From Cristatella mucedo (Eukaryota; Bryozoa; Phylactolaemata; Cristatellidae): a DNA stretch of 64,000 bases. The stretch's first letter is position 1, and each line of letters opens with the position of its first letter. The stretch spans positions 3,584,501-3,648,500 of the forward strand of contig WPIO01000017.1 of assembly GCA_009760855.2 (NCBI GenBank), written 5' to 3'. A program made the position numbers and the translations under genes. Under the pieces are notes generated by a model. The model worked only from the letters and a program-made list of their open reading frames with translations, did not search any database and was not told the origin of the DNA. Shown here in pieces: positions 1 through 12,619 of this stretch.

Positions 1-610
1 CAAGATGGGATAGCACAAATGCATTGACTAATTTAGATGTGGTATCCCTTTCTAGACAAGCCTGAATTTTAGCAATGTTATGTAGCTGAAAGTAGGCAGA
101 CTTGACTGTGGAGCTGATGTGGTTGTCTAATGAAAGGTCATTTTGGAACATGGTAGCTAGATTTCGTGCAGAATCAACAGGACGTATGCTGGCAGAGCCT
201 ATTGTAAGCATTAGCCTTTCCAATTTTCGAATCGCACTTGCCCATAAGTAAGTAAATTGGTTTTATCATCATTCAATTTAAGAAAGTTCGCTGCCATCCA
301 TTTGCGGATGTCATCAATGCATGCAGCAAGTGAGTGGAGAGAATTCAAAGTGCTGGAAGGCTGGGAAGGATCACAGCAAACATACAACTGAGTGTCATCT
401 GTATAGAAGTGAAAGCCTAGATCTTGCTTGGAAATCACATTGGCTAGAGGGAGAGTATAAACCGTGAAAAGAACTGGACTAAGCACAGATTCATGAGGTA
501 CCCCATTTTTCAGAGGTTCCTCGGATGATCTTTGTCCATTCACATCAATACTCTGGAGTCTCCGACTGAGATAATAACAAAAAGCTATCAGCTGGTGAAT
601 AGCTTCATGC
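1..610 (-). mobile_element. CR1/L2-like LINE fragment, RT region (runs off left edge)
   Basis: The minus strand reads GQRSSEEPLKNGV, VLFTVYTLPLANVI, GFHFYTDDTQLYVC and WMAANFLKLNDDKTN. These are the motif B to motif D part of a CR1/L2-like reverse transcriptase also found elsewhere in the window. The catalytic box is YTDD rather than YADD and motif B is GVPHESVLSP instead of GVPQGSVLGP, so it is mutated. It lies inside or just 3' of HAT1. Confidence 0.85.
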
Positions 611-612
611 TA

Positions 613-960
613 CAGTGGTACCTCGGCTTAGAGTTTAATTCGTTCCGTGCCTGAGCTCTTCATATTACTCGTATAAAAATAATAATAATGCACTTGATAA
701 AACGCCCTCAGAGAACTCAATCTCTTTCTAGGCGCTTTACATTTGCTGCAAAGGGAAATGCAATTGAATGGGGAGTAATATCATGCTTGATAAACAAACA
801 AAATGAATAACATGGTTAGATGTGACATGCACAGGGTCAGCATGCAAGTGTGGTTAGTGGATGGTAAATCAATTTTCCCATTGAAATGAATTGAAATCCC
901 ATAAATCAGTTCCGGACCCACAAAAAACACCGATTTTTTGTCACATCCTTTTACATTAAA
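613..960. mobile_element. Mariner-like MITE split by a LINE 3' end
   Basis: The left part (613-678) begins CAGTGGTACCTCGGCTTA after a TA. The right part (about 865-960) reads TCAATTTTCCCATTGAAATG and CAGTTCCGGACCCAC. Both resemble a widespread animal MITE with this terminus. Between them (about 679-860) is an antisense LINE tail (AATAATAATAATGCACTTGA to GTGGTTAGTGG). The outer right end is not resolved. Confidence 0.5.
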
Positions 961-2100
961 AATGACCTTATAAATAACGAATATTGTTTCAAAAACAATA
1001 CAAGAGAATGTCTTGCAATAAACAGGTTTCATTAATCCTAATGTACAGGAGTAACTTGAAGACCAGACGACTTGAAGATGCTAATAGAGTTAGAGGAGAA
1101 AGGCTGAAATGAATATCTGAATCTCATTCGCCGACTTTTGCCCTTTTTGCAGGGCTTTCCTTGCTTTTAGTTAATTGGCTGGGCCTTTAGGCGGGCGATT
1201 GCTATCAGTTATGTGATGAACTCTCACATGATGATATTGCCTAAATAGAGTATAGTACATACTTAGCTGTCCCTACCGTAGTCGGATTTTAACACCGGAG
1301 TCTGGCGATCTTGTGCAATCCAAGCACCACGATGGCTCGTTCGAGTCTGTCTGGGAGCGAACCAACAGGCCTGCGCTTGGCATCACTCCCGGGTCGTAAG
1401 GCAGCGTCTTGACACAGAACGTCGTTCGCTGCCCTACCCTTATCGACCTGACTAACCAATCGCAGTGTGACGTTTGCTGCGGTTGCGGCTGCGTTTGCTG
1501 CTCTATGTAGTGACTTCCCTGTAGTGACTTCCCTTTCCTGTAATGGCTTCCCTGTAGTGGCTCCTACTGACAGCAGTCTTCAAAAGTTCCGAGTGAACTT
1601 AGCCAGGTTATGCCGGGCGTATCCTTTACTCAGTCCAAGTACATGAATGGTCTTCATTTATTGCTTCAGTCCTGCTTGTGAAGGCCTAGCAGAATAACCA
1701 TACCTAAGTAAGTGTGCTCCTTAGACTTTGGCTGCAGCCAAAACGGTTCTGCCCAATTGACCAGAAACGGAAATGAAGTAGGCCTGAAAATCGTGAGCTT
1801 TCACACACTCTCGTGCAGTCGAAAAGGAGCATTTTAACCTTCTTCAAGGCTTTGATTCTAAAGAGGCAACAAGATTTTTATAAATAGCGGTTTCGTGCCC
1901 TAGGAAGTTTCCCTTGGAATTATGTTTCTGTATGCATACCTCATCGTAACCATGCCTATATGTTGCCACAAGGTGCGATCCATCATTTCGGTAGCTAAAG
2001 ATGCCACTCCTGAACCCTTAAGCCACTTAGAGCCCCAAAAGCCTCGGCAATGAGTGTATTCCGGGGTATCTAAATGTTTACGGCTCGGGGTGAACATAGT
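961..2100. other. HAT1-side spacer, nothing recognised
   Basis: No exon with HAT1 similarity, no transposase or RT motif and no RNA gene was recognised on either strand. Two adjacent copies of a short motif (tgtagtgacttccc) occur near 1506-1532. Confidence 0.4.
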
Positions 2101-2104
2101 GGCA

Positions 2105-2225
2105 GAAGTGCATTAATAGCAATCACCCCTTTAGCAGGCAATAAAGGATTGCCTGCAGCAGGACTCAAACCACGCGACCTGGGTTGTTAAGTAGGATATG
2201 AGCACCTTACCTTGGCAGAGTAGGA
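2105..2225 (-). mobile_element. tRNA-derived SINE, family A, antisense
   Basis: Reversed, it has an A-box-like GGTAAGGTGCTCA and a B-box-like head around the hotspot ACCCAGGTCGCG, then the family A body GCAATCCTTTATTGCCTGC and GGGGTGATTGC. The same body is found at 13505, 16430, 31473 and 57715. Confidence 0.7.
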
Positions 2226-2697
2226 TCATTCCATGTTAACATAAATTTGAAAATCAACTGTTTCAACCAGGTAGCCTAGCGTTTTCACAAACTGACAAGC
2301 ATCAAAAATACTGTTGAGTTAAAATGCTTTATAACTTGTTCTAGTTTTTGTCGGGCAAGGCTTAAAAAGGCCACCTCTATTGTGCAATCGGTATGTCTCC
2401 CAAACATTTGATGAAAAAACTGGATGCTTGCGAGATACGCTCTTCATTGTCAAATATCCTGTCACCAAGGGTGCAGGTTTTGGTGCTGTCAAGCGTCTGT
2501 GGTGGGTATGGAGATGCTGTAACTACCTCCCAGGGCTAATGCCAGCGAAATGTCCAGCGCTTAATAGAGGTCAGAGTGTACATCTTGCCTTGGAACTAGC
2601 AAACAGGCTACCAACAAAACAAAAAAAAACATGTAGTCGCGCACGAGCATCCACATAGGCACAGTGCAAGCATGAATACGATGCACGCGGACACAAG

Positions 2698-2734
2698 CGC
2701 GCGCGCGCACGCACACACACACACACACACACAC
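2698..2734. repeat. (GC)n(CA)n microsatellite
   Basis: An alternating purine-pyrimidine run, gcgcgcgcgc followed by an (AC)n block, lies in HAT1 sequence downstream of exon 8. It creates artefactual short reading frames. Confidence 0.9.
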
Positions 2735-3011
2735 AAGCATGCCGAAGCAGAAAGTGATATGAAAGTTGTTCCGAGGGGTAATACGCGACTAGAGATAACA
2801 AATACTCAAGACCAGGAAACTTCTATGATGCAGAGACAGCCTCAACAGCTACAAAGGACTTCACAATAGAACGCGATTTGCTATGGTACAGCAAGCCACA
2901 TTCTTTCACAAATAGTAGCCCAATCAACACCAGAGCTCCACGTGCACGCAAGACCCTCACTGTGTGTAGGGCTACCACGTACCCACGTACGGCTACTACA
3001 AGAGAGCTTAC

Positions 3012-6000
3012 CAGTGATGTCGACCACACTTTTGTCGGCAACGCATTCTCTGTAGAAGACGCTGAGCAGCTGAGCACCGTGACCTTGCCTTTGGTATGGT
3101 GGCAAAATCAACACCTGGCTAAAAACAGTGAGAAACGTCACCAGGGCTTCCCGAGCTGGGCCATTCACGGCACACTTCCAGTCTCTAGTGTAAACAGGGC
3201 CACATTGAGGGGGGCAGAAATTCACACACACACACACACACCACACACCACACACCTGATCCTCGGCCGTACTCGGTCAGGCCAGGCATAGTATCTGTAC
3301 ACCGTCTGATAACCAACAGTGGCATACATGGTGCAACCGTTGGTCGACTTGTATTTCTCGAATCTAGAAATGGCAACAGAGCTGTACAAAATCGACATGG
3401 CTATGTCTAGCAGTATTTGCACGAAACAGAGCTTGTCTCAAGAACAAGCCCAAGCCTCCGTCAGAACGGCTCACAATAAGATGTAAAGGCTACTCATGAT
3501 GCCTTGCAAATGGGGAATACATGAAACGGGACCGAGAAATAAAATAATTAAGACACGCTGCCCCCTCCCACAAAAATCAGTACCAATGCTGAAAGTGTCA
3601 AACTCAAGCTTCGTGGAGCGTTATGATCACGTGAGAAGAGCTTGGCTACGTGAGAAGTGCTTCAACCAAGCAAGGGTGGCTGCTTGGAAAAGATTTAAAA
3701 AGCTGAGCACAACCACGCACTAAAACAAAGAAGACAATGAACGGCAGGCAGCTCGTGTGGTACATACATTAAATAATAAGACCACCGGTCGTCATCGACG
3801 TCGATATATGAGGCAGCATCAACATACCACAGGAGGAACGTCTGCAGGCGCTCATGGTATGCACGAAAACCAGGTGCTTCTATTGAAGTTTTATAGATCT
3901 CGAAACGTCTGGTCAGATCGCCTAGTAAAAATGACGAGCAATACCTTGAGGTTGTGCAATAGAAAGGCCATGCATTCGAAGGTTTGCAACTTCGATGCAC
4001 AACGTCGGCATAGATCGAATGTAATTTCGTCAAATTTGCAATACGGCACGATGAGCAAGCAGGCATCCTGACACCTTTTAATGTCTCAAGGCTGGTGTAC
4101 CTAGCCGAATGTTAGGTAAATGAAACATCGGCTTTGCAATCGTTCAGATACAATTTAAACCGACCATTTTGGCAGCCTGCAGTACTAGTATTACTTTGAG
4201 TGCATGGCAGTAATGGCACTTAATTTTATTTTGAGACCTCAAATCAATTCTGCAAGTAACACATTATTCTATCCTGAAACCCATGAAATATTAAAACGGA
4301 TTACTCTGTTCATATAGATCTGAAGCAAAGTGGGGCTATGTCTACGGTACCATGGAAGTCATTATAAAGACCGATTAATGCATGAAACAATCAATTCCGG
4401 TGAAAAAGAGACACCAGCATTAGTCTGAAGCAGTGGTTAAAAAAGCAGTCCCGGTTTGGCTTCAGAAATGCCAAAACATTTGAGTTCGTAGACAGCCTTC
4501 AGACACACTCCACATCAAATAAAATCCGGCATCACTTAATCATTATAGAGCTTGCCAGGCCTTGCAGATGCCAAACGGTTCCAAAAGAGGTGCTCATGTG
4601 CAGCCAAATTAAAATGCATTTTGAACGACTGAACAAACTAATGCATGTTAGATGTATATACATAAGTCCGGCACGAAGTTGCATGAACGGAAGTCTATGT
4701 TGATTCCATAGCAGACGCTCATCGACGGGAATAGAGCTCAATCAAGTTAACAAGGTAAGATTCCACACATACCGTAATCAAGTTAAGTGTTTGAAGTTTC
4801 TCTGTAACTAACAATAATAATACATTTAATAAAGTGCACCCATAGAACTTAATCTCTTTCTGGATGTTTTTTATCTGCTGCAAAGGAAACACGATCAAAT
4901 GGTGAACGGTATCATGCTTAATAAACAACAATTATAACATGGTTAGGGGCGACATGCAAAGGGTCAGCATGCAAGTGTGATCAGTGACAGTATGCAGTGC
5001 CAGCACACATAAAGAACGAATCACTGGGACCCGCTAAATGCTGTCATAAATAGCTACATTTTTAGCTTCTTTTTAAATGTGGTTAAGTTAGGGGATGTCG
5101 TGACCCAAGTCGGGAGTGAGTTCCAGGCTTTGGGAGCATACGAACTAAAGGCACGGTCTCCAAGGATTTGAGGTTTGAACGAGGTATGGGTAAACAGTTT
5201 GATTCCGAAAAGCTGGTGGAACTATGCTGAGCTTGGTGGGGGAGTAGATCTGATAAGTACGCTGGAGCCAAAGAATGAAGGGACTTTAATGCGAGTGAAA
5301 AAACTTTGAAGTCTATCCGTGGTTTGACTGGGAGCAAGTGAAGGTCGGCGAGACGTGGTGTGATGTGGCAACTGTGACGTTCACGACAGACAAATCTAGC
5401 TCCGGAGTTTTGCACCAGCTGTAAGCACCTGATTGCACATACCGGTAAACCAGCAAGCAGTGAGTTACAGAAGTCAAGACAGAATGTCACAAATGCATTG
5501 ACCAACATGGATGTGGTGTTTTTATCTAAACAAGTCCGAATTTTGCAATGTTATGTAACTGAAAGTAGGCAGACTTGACTGTGGTGCTGATATGGTCGTC
5601 TAACGAAAGGTCACTTTGGAACACGACACCTAGGTTTCGTGCAGATTCGAGAGGACGTATGCTTGGCAGAGCCGATTTTGAGCATTAGCCTTTCCAATAC
5701 CTGAATCACACTTGATTTGTCCATACTAGTAAGTTAGTTTTATCTTCACTTAATTTAAGAAAATTTGCTGCCATCCATGACCAGATGTTATCAATACACA
5801 CAGCAAGAGAGTTGAGAGAATTCGAGGTGCTCGAAGGCTGGGAGGGATCAAAGCAAAAATATAACTGAGTGTCATCCGCAAGAAGTGAAAGCCTAGATTG
5901 TGCTGGGCAATCACATCGGCAAGAGGGAGAGTATAAACAGTGAAAAGAACCGGACCTAGCACGGAGCTCTGAGGTACACCATATTTCAGAGGTACCTCAG

Positions 6001-9000
6001 ATGATCTTTGTCCATTCATGTCAATACTCTGGAGTCTCCCACTGAGATAGCACCTGAACCATTGCAGAGCAGTGCCAGTGATGCCCAAGAGAGATGAGAG
6101 GCTCTCAAAAAAGACTTGGTGATCGATAGTATCAAAAGCTGCCGAAAGATCGAGCAAAACAAGCAGAGATACCCTACCAATGTCTGCATTCCTAAGTAGG
6201 TCGCTGTACACCCGAAACAATGCTGACTCTGAGGAGTGATTAGCTCTAAAGCCAAACTGTAACTTACTAGCAAGGTTTGAAGTTTCAATATATGTATTCA
6301 GCTGGTCTGCCACGCCTCGTTCCAGTGTCTTTGATAGGAACGGTAGAAGGGAGAGTGGGCGGTAATTGCTCAGCTTCTCTTGGTCTAGTGTCGCTTTCTT
6401 AAGTAGTGGCCTGACTACAGCTTTTTTGAAAGGTGCTGGGACATGACCTGAAGCTAATGACATATTAATGATGTTAGTTATGCATGGCAGCAGCAGATCA
6501 ATACAACTTAGGAGCAGGACAGTGGGAATAGGGTCCACAGGACTTGTTGTTTTCTTTGATTGGGATATGAACTTCAGGACCAGATCACTAGTGACCTGAT
6601 TGAATGTAGACACTGAGGTGCTGCAAGGAATCGAGGGACAGCATTATAGAGGGGATGATGCCATCGCAGGAATGGACTCCCTGATCTTGTCAATGTTCTG
6701 GATAAAGAACCTAGAGAAGTGATCAACTAGATCATCACAAGGATCATCAGGTAAAGAGCTAACCTGGGAGCGGTCGAGGAGATGGTTCATCGGTTGAGGA
6801 GATGGTTGATCATCAACATCAGCACTTTTGGATTGTGCATCTGTGATTGACAATGTTTTTATAGAAGCTAGACTTGGCCTTTGCTAGGATCGATTGGTAT
6901 GACCAACAGTAGTCCTCGTATACCTGTCGAAGGACAGTCAGTCCTGATCTTTGTATGCTTTTTCAAGCTTGCGCTTAGTAGATCTAGCTAGTTTAATGTC
7001 TGTAGTAAGCCATAGGTCGTCTGGGCGAGGGCGCACAGTGCGCTTAGTCACAGGTGCCAACTCCTCAAGGGTGTCAGCTAGTGTCGTGTTGTAGCTATCT
7101 ACCAATGATGACAGATCAGAGGGGGGACTGAGCAGCAGAGGCGAGGCTGATATTCTCGCACGGACAGCATCGATGACAGGGGTCTCTAGGTTTCGCGATA
7201 CACATGTGATTTTAGAGGAGGCAGGGACACACTGTAGGCAGTATGAGATCAGCATTTGGTCAGATAAGCAGGATCTGGTAATAATTAGTGGTGACAAAGT
7301 GCAGCTGTATGAGAAAATTTGGTCGAGCGAGTGACCCTTGATGTGAGTAGGGCCGTGCACATGAGCCACAAGAGACAATGAGTCAGGCAATGCACAAAAT
7401 TCAGTGCTAAAGGCATCAGATAAGTCATCAAAGTGAATGTTAAAATCACCCATAACGAGGAAGGATCGATTTCTTGCACACAGAATCGAAATGAGATCGA
7501 AGAAATCTGAGATAAAGAAGGACTTGGTACCTGGTGAGCGATAGACTACTGCCACCATCGGTAGCTTCTTTTCGGGTGAAATCACGACAGTCGATTCGAA
7601 AGACTGCTTCGTGGGTACTACAAATGGCTCGAAGTTGAATTTCGAGCGCATGATAACAGCAACTCAACTTACAGTTTTGATTGATCTAGGGGTGTGAAAG
7701 AATGAGAAGCCAGTCGGGGTAGTGTCTTTAATTGTCGGGCAGTTTACCGATTTTAGCCATGTTTCAGTCAAGGTGAGCAGGTCGAGACCTTTTCAGAAAT
7801 AAGGTCGCTTATTACTAGAGGTTTATTGCACATTGAGCGAGGATTGCAAAGACAAGCATTAAGTTGGGCAGCCGGAGTTACAACAGGCCTGATGACCGCT
7901 ACATTAGGGATTCACAGTGCTGCTTGTGGGGGGAGCGTGCTGAGCGGTTCGAAACAATGCTAGGAATACCAAACGAGCGGGTACTCAGGTCGCAGTTCCC
8001 ACCAAACGAGCGACGTCTAAGCTGGAGGCCCCGACCACCGTGGCGGCTCCGGGGTGCTTTTCTTTTGTTAATGCATAATTCACGAATCTTAGCAACAGCA
8101 GCAACATCTAGAAATGCATTTGAACTACAATGCCGAAGCGATAATAGGTGCGCACAATCATAACTAACATGCAGGTTACTAAGTGCTGGGGTAGCTAAGG
8201 CCTTGCCGGCGTGGGAGACCCACCGGCCGAAGCGATAAGCTGTTCTCTCTTCAGGGAACCAGTCGCCAAATGTTTTATTCTTGCAATGTTGTATACATTT
8301 TCAATGATTCCTCAAGACTATTTATCACAGCATTTAGTGGGTCCCTGTGATTCGTCCTTTATGTCCTTATGCATGCTGACACTGCGCATGCTGCCACTAA
8401 ACATACTTGCATGCTGACCCTGTGCATGTCACCGCTAACCATGTTATTCTTGTTGTTTATCGAGCATGCTGCCACTAACCATCAGATCGTGTTTCGTTTG
8501 CAGCAAATGTAAAGCACATAGAAAAAATTGAGTTCTCTGAGAGCGCTATATCAAACGCATTATTTTTATTATTCGGAGCTCACATCTGAACGCCGAGTGT
8601 AGGCACCATCATTTGGTGCAAAATCACTCATGACTTGCACCGGTGTATGAAAGTGTGGGATCTGCTAGAGTTTTTGTTTCCTCGCCTGTCAGGGAACGCC
8701 ATCCGCAGTGTATGCACTCTAGAAATAGTGAAGCAGGAATCGGTGGTTTGACGTTCCTTGCAGATGCAGACACAAAAGGGGGACACATGAGCCGGACTGG
8801 AGAAGGAGAGAGAGAGAGGAGACAGTGAAGATAACGAAACGGAGAGGTGAAGATATATATAGGGAGAGAGGGGGAGAGAGAGAGAGCGAGAGAGAGAGAG
8901 AGAGAGAGACAGAGAGAGACAGAGAGAGACAGAGAGAGACAGAGAGAGACAGAGAAAGAGAGACAGAGAGAGAGAGACAGAAGTTCCTTAACGGCGTGAG

Positions 9001-12000
9001 CCGAACTTAAGAGCACTACACGATCAATGCTTTTTCGACGGTCATCTGCAGGCCCCCCTCGCCGGCATCCAGCCCCATGAGCAAACCAACGTGAGCCCGC
9101 GATGGCGGAGCATCTTGGGCACAGCCTTTAGCAAAGCAGTACAAGCTAGGACTAACGAGGCTATCGGACTGAGGCTGCACTATCTCTCTCGTACTTGACC
9201 CCAGAGCGAAGAAAAGCCGGTGCCTCAGCTCGGCGTCCAGGAGCGCTTTCACTACCACTGCTGCAGGCACCGAGTGCAGAGCTGCGGTTCGACACAGGGC
9301 CGTCGACAAAAGTTGCTAGGAGGAATTGGCGTCGGTGAACCTTCGACCGTGATCTCGACGTTCTTACCGAAGTGTTTCTGCTTTTGCACGAAGGAGCAGT
9401 GCTGGACTTGTGTGTCTAAGTGTCGCATACCCAGGCCGGACAAGATAGATAGAAGGCGTGGTTCTGAGAAGCTAGTCCCCGGCGGTTGACTCAACCACTG
9501 AGGCCGGCAGGGCACTGTTCTCTCTAACTCGTCCTGCACTGCGGTTTTCATATTAAAAGACTTTGAAGAACACCCTGAGCAAGGGTAAGTTGTAATCACG
9601 TGAGAAGCGCTTGGCAGAGAGAGAATTGCTTCACCCAAGCAAGGGCGGCAGACGATCTCAAAAAAGAAATGGAAGTGCCATTACTGCCATAAAATATATA
9701 TTTATCTGATTTAGCAGCCTCACTAACATATCGGCAGAAGACCCTTGAAGACTAACACGACCACTCTGTAATTGGCAATAAAAGATCGCTAACTGCAGGA
9801 TTCGAACCCATGACCTGGATCGTGCACCCAAAGCTGTCGAAGTGCTGCAAGCTGCCAAAACGGTTGGTAAAAAAATATGAGTACCTGTAAGATTGCACAC
9901 TCTAAGTTTCTACTCACAATTCACAAAGCATTCGAATAAGAACGAAAGCCACGAGATATCAAAGGATGTCAGGATCCCTGCTTACTTATCGTGCCGTGTC
10001 GAATATTTGACAAAATTACAAATGGGTGAGCTACTAGTTGTTATTATTCTCATTATTAAGTAACTTGATGGTCCGCGAGCTCAATAGACATAAGATTGTT
10101 ATCATCACCCACTGTGCTACCAATAGCTTCTATTCTTCCAAACACTATCAGGAAAGCAATAGCGTACTCTTCCAACCAGGCATTCCGTAACGAAACATCA
10201 ATATCTTTGTGCGATGAATCAGCAAGCAAGTGGTGTCATAAGATGCCTTTTTATAAGGATTGCTACCATAAGAAATCCGTTGACCAGATTTGGCTTCAGA
10301 TATATACAATGCACACAATGTCTACATTACCGAATAGAAAGAGCATGAACAGTTAGATAGGCGAAAAATGGACCAAGTGCATGCATGACAACCCCTGATA
10401 ACTGCATCCAATAGCTTTCCGGCGAATTCCCAACAAAAAACCTTGACTCAAGGAACACGGCTGCCACAATGGTGAGACAGTGCACGGTACTGCACATAAG
10501 TATGACGTACCAATAACTGCATCGTAAGAAAATATCATCTCTCCAAACGGCTTGAAGTGCTGCTCCTCCTCTAGTACTTTGCAGAAATCGCCCAAATTAG
10601 TAATGTAGTTTCTAGGTAAGTGCTTTGCTATCAACTCGATTACATCATCTGCCTACAAAGAGAAGTTAGCCTTAGCACTTGCAAATTTAAGGTTAACATA
10701 GACTTCCTCCTTGGTAAGGAGGGAGTAAAAATAAGCAATGCCTTGGCTAGGCTTATAATAATCAACCGAGGGCAGAGCAACCATATTCTGCCAAACAAAA
10801 GCCGTGTCACTGAAAGACTTACCCAACGGTGTATCCTCTGCACTAGAACAAGCCCACTGCCAGCGTAGACCCTTAAAACCTGGGCTCGTGTGCCTAGTAC
10901 TGCATCATCAGGCAGCTTGTGAATCCATCCAGCTATCAGGTAGGCAAGACACTTGAGATTAACGCTGAGGCTACCCATTCGTTTACAGCCAGAGGGAACT
11001 CTCGTGAATTCACGAGACATAGGCACCAGGGTCTCGCCAAGCTTGAGCCATCGATAAAACGACTTCGTGCTCTAACCAGCGCAGGTGGGAGGAAGAAGGG
11101 ACAGGTCGTCTTGTGAGTAGCTTGCAGTAGCAGTGGGCATGGCATCATCAGCAGCGAGATCAAACCACGGATACAGCAAAACGCTTGCAACCAAATCAGA
11201 AATGTGCTGCAGCAGTGGTGCACAAGCAGAGCTGAATTCACATTTAAAATTTCACGTTGGTCCATCTAGCAGTGGCAGAGTTATGAGATGTACAAGGCAC
11301 AAAGCTACACTACATTGAAGCTGTTCAAAAGTCATAAGAATAAACCTCAACAAGCTGCCTTGTACACATATAACATGTACCTATAGGTCCCACGGTTCAA
11401 CAGGATGCAGAGATCAGGATATTAGTTGTTGGTTGATTTTGTGTACCGAGATGGCACACTTTTTGGTGTTAGCAGTCCTGCATTACTATCTGTACACTTA
11501 GTTGGCTTTCCTACCCGTGTTCAGTGAAAAATCGATTAGCTGACCGAGTTTGGTACATACATACCTGTGGCCATAAGTGCATATAGATGGGCATGTAACC
11601 GTGGCTGAATCTATCAAATTATAGGAGCTAATTAACCCCAGAGGCTCCCACGGCTACTTCCTACTACATGAAAATCGATTATCTCCACTTCGTCTCTTAG
11701 GCGTTCGAACTGCTCAGCTGACGGCACTTGAGACTACTGCGGGCGCTCGGCACTGCGCGTACCCGCATGCCATTGGCTTTCTGCGGCTCCAGCTCCTCGT
11801 CGCAAGTCATGTAGAGAAAGATGGACAGATTTGCAGCCGAATAGTAGAGAGTAATCCACATGCTCTTGTAGCCGAAGATAACCTCGCTGAAGACAAAGAC
11901 AAGACTGTCCAAGGCGCGCCAAGAGCCGAGGCGTGAGTCATAAGCCGATGACGGCGGCGGGCGCCAAATCCGCCAAAGTCGAACAGCAGCAGCAGCAGCA

Positions 12001-12533
12001 GCTGAACCTCGCGAGCGCACAGCGAGAGCACGCGTCTCTCTGCACCTACGCACTTCTGGCCAAATATCTGGTGGCTCATGGCCGGCTGGAACCACAGCTC
12101 ATCGTCATCGATATCGTCCGGTTTCCTGACTGAATAACGGCGTGCGCTGACCGGAAACTGTGCCGACTGCTACGGCGCCACGACGACGAGCGAAGCAGCG
12201 CCCCACGCAGCCTTACCCAGCTTGAAATACACGCATTCATTGGCGTCGCATTTGTACTCGGCCAGCTCGTCCTTAAATTGAAGGGACCCTGCAGAAGAAT
12301 TCGGCATTAGGTCCGTCGGGGTTTCGCAGTCTCACCCTCCCCCCCTCGAAAGAGCACGAACCCTGTGGCATTCGCAAGGCAAATAGAACTAAATGAGCGC
12401 TCGCACGTCAGCTTCGAAGCGCGGGAAAGCCAGTAATGCGCCTTCAGCGGGTTTCCCCGCAGCGATATCCTAATGGCCGTTCACCGCACGGAGAGACAAA
12501 TGCTCGAAATCGACAGGCGAGCTTACCCGCCAT
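3012..12533 (-). CDS. HAT1: Histone acetyltransferase type B catalytic subunit (HAT1), 3' end off-window
   Basis: HAT1 uses acetyl-CoA to acetylate newly made histone H4 before chromatin assembly. Eight coding exons on the minus strand join in one open frame with GT-AG junctions: 12527-12533, 12217-12288, 12054-12129, 11763-11886, 10511-10652, 3768-3921, 3256-3363 and 3012-3118, about 263 residues. Exon 1 supplies only Met-Ala and one base, from a good start context (ACC before ATG, G after). Family signatures in order are LAEYKC (near residue 15), FGYK (near 57), ADDV (start of exon 5), HFKPFG, FEIYK, YHERLQTFL, YIDVDDDRW, FEKY, ATVGYQTVY and the acetyl-CoA loop QRQGHGA (near 237). Exon 8 ends in phase 1 after VVDIT. 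The following acidic catalytic stretch (EDPS in vertebrates) and the C-terminal domain were not found, so they should lie left of base 1. Identification is from remembered family sequence and exon phases. Confidence 0.94.
3225..3256. repeat. (CA)n microsatellite abutting the HAT1 exon 7 donor
   Basis: On the gene strand the exon 7 donor GTGTGTGG opens directly into a (GT)n-rich run, so the microsatellite forms the first bases of the intron. Confidence 0.8.
3922..4789. other. HAT1 intron 5, proximal part, nothing recognised
   Basis: AT-rich sequence between HAT1 exon 6 and the LINE tail. No repeat family, RNA gene or coding segment was recognised. Confidence 0.4.
4790..8165 (-). mobile_element. 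CR1/L2-like LINE, nearly full length, decayed
   Basis: Read on the minus strand, this copy has an Arg-rich segment (about 7862-8163), an APE-type endonuclease (about 6940-7862), a reverse transcriptase (about 5090-6890) and a 3' tail to about 4790. Endonuclease landmarks are VVYRSPG, MGDFNIHFDD and HSLDQIFS. The closing SDH motif reads SDQ. RT motif A is LDLSAAFDTIDH. Motif B reads GVPQSSVLGP. One missing base just before the YADD box shifts the frame. It sits in HAT1 intron 5 in the same orientation as the gene. It looks immobile. Confidence 0.9.
8300..8580 (+). mobile_element. LINE 3' end fragment, plus strand
   Basis: It contains GTGGGTCCCTGTGATTCGTC, the TGCATGCTGACCCTGTGCAT block and the tail CAGCAAATGTAAAGC(A)C ending at ATTATTTTTATTATT. 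It lies beside the 5' end of the minus-strand LINE, in opposite orientation. Confidence 0.85.
8807..8981. repeat. (GA)n-rich microsatellite
   Basis: About 170 bp of GAGAGA with interspersed GACAGA units, in HAT1 intron 5. It accounts for the Arg/Glu and Leu/Ser reading frames on the two strands. Confidence 0.95.
9016..9309 (-). other. Unidentified open frame in HAT1 intron 5
   Basis: A 97-codon minus-strand frame (AVVVKALLDAELRHRLFFAL near the start, GLLMGLDAGEGGLQMTVEKA near the end) is GC-richer than its surroundings and is preceded by a plausible acceptor (GTGCCTGCAG). I recognise no family, and it has no counterpart in HAT1. It could be a retrocopy fragment, a nested exon or chance. Confidence 0.25.
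9695..9840 (-). mobile_element. tRNA-derived SINE, family A, antisense
   Basis: It opens with the reversed tail TGATTTAGCAGCCTC, then GGCAGAAG, AATAAAAGATCGC, and the reversed B box GGATTCGAACCCATGACCTGG. It is diverged from the 31473 copy. Confidence 0.7.
9841..10510. other. HAT1 intron 5, distal part, nothing recognised
   Basis: No repeat or coding signal was recognised before exon 5 begins at 10511. Confidence 0.35.
11219..11350 (+). repeat. Dispersed repeat shared with 25103-25250
   Basis: Both copies contain GCACAAGCAGAGCTGA, an AAATTTCAC block, ACAAAGCTACACT and TGAAGCT in the same order and spacing. This one lies in HAT1 intron 4. The family is not identified; the second copy forms a fold-back. 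Confidence 0.65.
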
Positions 12534-12619
12534 GGTCGCCTTTCCCGCACAATCCCGAGACGCGGTCAAGGTCGATGAGTTGCATCCTGGTTACCTGCTC
12601 GCTGTCGTATCAGCTAAAA

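Noticed and set aside
2823-2850. HAT1 exon 9 after TTTGTAG on the minus strand
   Set aside because: The phase 1 reading gives AVEAVSAS and then a stop, with no EDP-like motif or HAT1 similarity.
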